In this document: positions 59,824 to 64,000 of the stretch, one piece after another
Layout: each line of letters opens with the position of its first letter
How positions within the stretch are numbered: position 1 is the first letter of the stretch
DNA from: Macrostomum hystrix
Lineage: Eukaryota > Platyhelminthes > Macrostomidae
Reading direction: 5' to 3'
DNA: 64,000 nucleotides
Assembly (NCBI GenBank): GCA_950097015.1
Contig: CATNEN010000040.1
Location: 248,001 to 312,000, forward strand
Notes under the pieces: model-generated
The model's database searches: none
The model's input: only the letters and a program-made list of their open reading frames with translations
What the model was told of the DNA's origin: nothing
Made by a program: the position numbers and the translations under genes

Positions 59824-61161
59824 TTAAAGAGGCCGCGATCGCAAAAGCAGCAGGGAGTGCTGCCGCGGATCCGCAAACTCCGGCAGCGGCTGAACATCCT
59901 CGCAGCGCCATTCCAGCCAATCAGAAGATGCCGCCGCCTTCACTCGATCGAAGAAGGCCACCTCGCCAGCCAATCCGCGCCGCTTGTAAACAAACGCGCA
60001 GACAAGGCCGGCGGCATACGATCGCGATTTCAAAAGCGGCAGCAGAATGACATCAAACAGCGCCACCGAGGCGGCAACATCAAAGAACAAATCGGCGCCA
60101 ATCACAGCCAGCCAATCGCGGCCAAGAAGCAGCTCGTGATCTGGCCGGGCCCAGTCCAGGGCGGCAACTTCAATCGCGCTTAACTCCGGGATTGTGGCGG
60201 AGTTGGCGGCGAGTGAGTGGCGCAGATGCGGCAGAGCGTTGACGGCGTCGGTGGCGACCACGTTGGCACCGCGACAGGCGCAAACTAGCGAGGGCAGGCC
60301 GCAGCCGGCGCCCAGCTCCAGGACGGGCCGGGTCTGGCCGGATAGTGAACGGAGCTCAGGCGGCAGGCAGTCGGCTGAGCGGTCAATTAGAGAGGCCTGT
60401 ATTGTTCGCGAAGTGGGAAACGTAGGATTCTCTACTCTACTCTCACCTCATTCTTGCTAATTCATTTTCCCATATTCTTTCTTCACAGTTTTCTCTATAT
60501 TCATTTTGCCTTCTTAACTATCACTTTTTCTTCTCTCCTCATCTCTTTCCGGTTTTCCCGTTTATCATCTCTTACAGTATCTATTCTCCGCTTCTTATCT
60601 CTCCCTATTCTCCGCTTCTTATCTCTCCCTATTCTCCGCTTCTTATCTCTCCCTATTCTCCGCTTCTTATCTCTCCCTATTCTCCGCTTCTTATCTCTCC
60701 CTATTCTCCGCTTCTTATCTCTCCCTATTCTCTGCTTCTTATCTCTCCCTATTCTCCGCTTCTTATCTCTCCCTATTCTCCGCTTCTTAACTCTCCCTAT
60801 TCTCCGCTTCTTATCTCTCCCTATTGTCCGCTTCTTATCTCTCCCTATTGTCCGCTTCTTATCTCTCCCTATTCTCCGCTTCTTATCTCTCCCTACTCTA
60901 TCCTCCTAATCTCACTCTATTCTCCCCTTCTCATATCTCCTTATTCTCCCCTTCCCATCTCTCCCTACTCTCCCCCCAGCTCACCAGCAGGAAGCCGGCA
61001 CTCCACAGCCGCAGTCCTGTGTTACCCTGGGCGGGTCCAATTGGGCCGCTAGTCAAGTCCTGCCGAACCGCCAGACGCCGGCCGGCCAAACAGAAGTTGC
61101 GCAGCGGACTGTCGCGCTCGTCGGCGTAGGGACTGTCGAAACGCCAGGGCACTAGCGACAT
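59824..61161 (-). CDS. METTL23: METTL23-like SAM-dependent methyltransferase (2 exons)
   Basis: Exons 61161-60985 and 60396-59824 join in phase 0 (SAGFLL, then ASLIDRSAD) to give 249 residues. The fold is a family-16 (METTL21/METTL23-type) methyltransferase. Motif I is VLELGAGCGLPSLV, followed by VVATD (acidic end of beta 2), NALPHLRHSLAAN, a DW motif (AALDWARP) and IGADLFFDVAASVALFDVI. The LPHL and D-x-FF features point to METTL23 (an arginine methyltransferase in mammals) rather than METTL21. The single intron is mostly a 24-bp repeat. The C-terminal part is less conserved. Confidence 0.7.
60585..60910. repeat. Minisatellite, 24-bp unit, in the METTL23-like intron
   Basis: About 13 units with ATTCTCCGCTTCTTATCTCT followed by CCCT. 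Plus-strand frames are artefacts. Confidence 0.95.
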
Positions 61162-61810
61162 GGTAGGCGGTCAGGTAGATTGGGGAACGGCCTGTCCTGG
61201 CTGAAAGCTGTTTGGGTTTTTAATACATTTAATTTTATAGTAGTAAGCTTTTAAATATAATTTAAAATGACTTTTTTTAAACTACGAATGTTCTTGTTCT
61301 AATACTGTAGAAGAAAAAATCATTTGGATTTGTAAGTGAAGATTATATAGAAGTAAAATAGTGAGATAAAAATAGCGAATGTATCTTTTTAATACCGGAA
61401 AAAAGACATTAACTAGTGACAGAAATAAAAAAATTCATAAAAACTTTAAGAAAAGTGCAAAGCTAGAAGAGTACCAAAATAGAAGATAAAAAACTATAGT
61501 TACAAGAAGTCTTAAAAAATAAAAAAGTCTACGAAAGCATTTAGCTCGTGTATAAGAGTAGCAAAAATCAAATCAACATTTTTATGTGAAAAAACGCGAA
61601 AATTTCCTATCTCGCTAGTGCATTTTGCGTTAAAATCTGCCTTTTAAAATTTTTCCAAGAAACAAAGTGTCCCGTAATTCTTCTAATGGTCCTTGGTGCA
61701 GCAATCATCGCAGCATTATAGCGTTCTAGCATTAGGATGCGATTCAGAACATAATTGTTTCCCCGAACCACAGATCTAAGAAGCTAGGGATAAGTCATAT
61801 GCGATTCAAG
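61162..61810. other. Spacer upstream of METTL23-like gene
   Basis: AT-rich DNA between the METTL23-like start and the end of the next gene. No feature was recognised. Confidence 0.4.
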
Positions 61811-63855
61811 TTATGTAGACATGAGCAGCTGCTCCACCGAGGGAACGTCCTCGTCTGAACCTGTGTCTTCTGAGGCGGCTGCCATTTGTCTGAAAATTAA
61901 ATTGTTCGAAAAGGCAGTCAGGAAAATGTATTCCACGAAATTCGAAACTTAAGAGCATTTAGCTTAGATAAACCAACGGATGAATGGGTAAATTCCTTAT
62001 GCCTTAAAAAACTGCAGAACTATTGAAAAAATAACAATAATAGTAATAATAATAATAATAATTGATTATATCTGCCCCAATTGGGCCAGATGTGCAGCCG
62101 ACAGCACAGCCGCAGCTATTGCGCGGCGCATCTGAAGGTCGCGCACAGCTGTTAAGTCCATGGACTGGGGGGACGCCACACCTACCTACAATTACCCCAG
62201 CTGGGTGAACTGAAGCAATGCAGAGTTAAGTGCTTTGCTAAAGGACACAAATTGTTCCAGTGGAGTCGGGAATCGAACCCCTCGGCCTTCAAGTCGTGAG
62301 TCGAACGCCCAAGTCTAACTACAAGGAACTACAAGGCTACAACCCCATGATAGCAGAATAATCAGAGCTATATACCAATAGCAGTATAATTCTGCCATTT
62401 GAATGTATTATATCTTCGTAGATATAATATATTACTCAGCTATTGGCAGCAGTATAATTCTGCCATTTGTCCTACTATAAATACAGAAATGCGTGTACGA
62501 GTACAAATACCTACAAAAAACTACAATATTGCATATTGATAACGCTCGATAAAATTATTATTCTTGCTGAAGAAAATAGTAATTAAAAACACAGAAAGGC
62601 GATTTAAACAAAAAAACAAAAAATTGACGTCCTCACTTTGCTATTATATTTGAGCAGAAAAAGACAACAAGCTTAATGAAAAGGCCTGTGGTAGCCAAAT
62701 AGATAGCTTAGCCATGAAAATCAAATGCTGAAGTATATATTGCCAAGAGTAAACAATAAATCACATAGCCACTGCTGATAATTAAGAAGTAGCTGTAGCA
62801 CCTAACAATGAAATGCCCTTTCTATTACATCACATTATCATACTTTTAAACAGAAAGAACGCAAATTTTAATAGCTAGTCAAGCTAGAGATACTACGCTC
62901 GTAGCTAGATAGTAATAGCTAGAAATACAGATGCTAATCGAATGTTTCAGAAGTACAGGGTAGCAGAAACATTCCCTGATAATTTACTTATAATTCATCA
63001 AACAAACCAAATGAGCTCTAATGCTCAATCTGTCTTTCTTGCGACTATAAAAACATTGATAGCATCGTCAGGCACAACTTAAAGAACAATAGAATTGATC
63101 ATCACTAGAATGATCAGTAGAAAAACCTAGAAATTTAACAACTAATAAAAATATAGCCCAAGTCTTAACACACAGACACACGGTTGCAATCGACTCCGTC
63201 AAGACCGCAAAAATCAGAAAATCACATTGCTGAAGCGTCGATGGAGACAAACTCGATCGACCTGCCCGAAGCGCTGATCAGAAGCAGCAAGTCGCGGTTC
63301 CCCATCCGCACTAAAGTCGACGCTCTCGACACTGGACTCTTCAATTCGAGAGCCTGGAGCACCTGGCTGCTACTTCTCAATGCAACAATTCGCTTGCCCT
63401 CGACTAGAACTGCTCCGCCGTTCCCAGCACTGAACAGTGCCACACCTGGATCCACGGCAGTCCGACGGCGCCGACCCAGCAGCTTAGTGAGCTGCGGCAG
63501 CTCCGAGACCAAGCGACTGTCGACGTCTACTCTGGACAGCGTGCCATCACCTGGATCAACCAGAATGAAGTTCGGGCAGACTGAGAACACTGACGTGAAT
63601 GAAGAGGCCGAGAGGGCAACACTGCGAATCTGCTGCAGATTTTTAGAATCGTAAACAGAAACGTAGGAAACATCATAGAGCGAGTGATACACCATAATCT
63701 GATCCGACTGGTGGCTGTAGTTCCACAGTTTGGAGTTTTCAATTTCAACTGATTTTAACGACTGGCCACACGCACTCGCAGTAAAAAGTCCATAATGATG
63801 CGCAACAATGAAACCTAGCGAACATCCGAAAATAGCATGGAAGTTATCTACATTC
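61811..63855 (-). CDS. C-terminal end of an unidentified, possibly beta-propeller protein (2 exons)
   Basis: Exon 63855-63226 (acceptor CCCTTCCCTTTTAG) and a last exon 61889-61811 (acceptor TTTAATTTTCAG) join in phase 2 and end in TAA. The 236 residues alternate short hydrophobic strands with turns (for example SVCPNFILVDPGDGTLSRVD, GVALFSAGNGGAVLVEGKRI and RDLLLLISASGRSIEFVSID), as in beta-propeller blades, and end in an acidic tail (SEDTGSDEDVPSVEQLL). The gene continues upstream beyond 63855, and the open frame at 63856-63965 probably includes part of another exon that I could not bound. The family is not recognised; a WD40-like nucleolar or trafficking protein is one possibility. Confidence 0.45.
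62065..62345 (-). repeat. tRNA-derived SINE, family 2, minus strand
   Basis: Reverse copy of the element at 51207: B box region GGGAATCGAACCCC, body GCTTTGCTAAAGGACAC, ATTACCCCAGCTGGGT and GCGCGGCGCATCTGAAGG. It lies within the intron between the last two exons of the unidentified protein gene. An (ATA)n microsatellite precedes it at 62035-62062. Confidence 0.85.
62346..63225. other. AT-rich intron sequence
   Basis: Intron DNA of the unidentified protein gene. A 21-bp word (GCAGTATAATTCTGCCATTT) occurs twice, near 62381 and 62449. No exon seen. Confidence 0.4.
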
Positions 63856-64000
63856 CTAAAAGGGAAGGGAAAACAAATACGGACTACTGCACCAAAAATT
63901 AGCTGGCATTCTGGAAAACTAAATAGCTGAAACTCGCGAGATGAGCGATTCGACTGGAACTGCACAAATATAATGGACTTTGGAAGCTTTACACTCTCTT

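Overview
Animal nuclear DNA. The genes have short exons, GT-AG introns (and one clear GC-AG intron), and metazoan protein families. No bacterial operon structure is visible. My leading guess is a free-living flatworm of the Macrostomum type. The reasons are the extreme load of private tandem repeats, several tRNA-derived SINEs, and genes whose first coding exon starts directly at a splice acceptor, as expected where a spliced leader is added in trans. The species is an inference, not something the sequence proves.

Layout. From 1 to 5.2 kb there are two long minisatellites and no convincing gene. A RhoGAP gene of ARHGAP19 type lies at 6.1-9.8 kb and is the only recognised gene on the plus strand. 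From 10.2 to 29.9 kb most of the DNA is minisatellite. Inside it are the last exon of a single-pass membrane protein (12.35-13.5 kb, minus) and a few orphan candidate exons (19.9-20.4 and 25.3-25.5 kb, minus). From 30 to 61 kb all recognised genes lie on the minus strand. In transcription order they are: the C-terminal end of an unidentified, possibly beta-propeller protein (entering from beyond 64 kb, last exon at 61.8 kb); a METTL23-like methyltransferase; the DEAD-box helicase DDX27; a TRAIP-like RING protein; LYRM9; ALKBH4; two paralogous secreted helical proteins; and a 1016-residue protein with two TIR-type domains and a SLOG/LOG-type nucleotide-binding domain.

Roughly 40% of the window is tandem repeat with units of 9 to 37 bp, and most large introns and spacers carry their own array. 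Several unit families recur at separate places and in both orientations, so arrays seem to be copied around. At one site an array appears to have grown out of the 5' end of a SINE.

The most interesting biology is at 30-43 kb. A TIR-TIR-SLOG protein, whose parts recall the bacterial Thoeris defence system (TIR enzyme plus SLOG sensor), sits directly downstream of two tandem, secreted, all-helical, cytokine-like proteins. All splice junctions were read by eye and kept only where phases matched. No alignment or database search was run.
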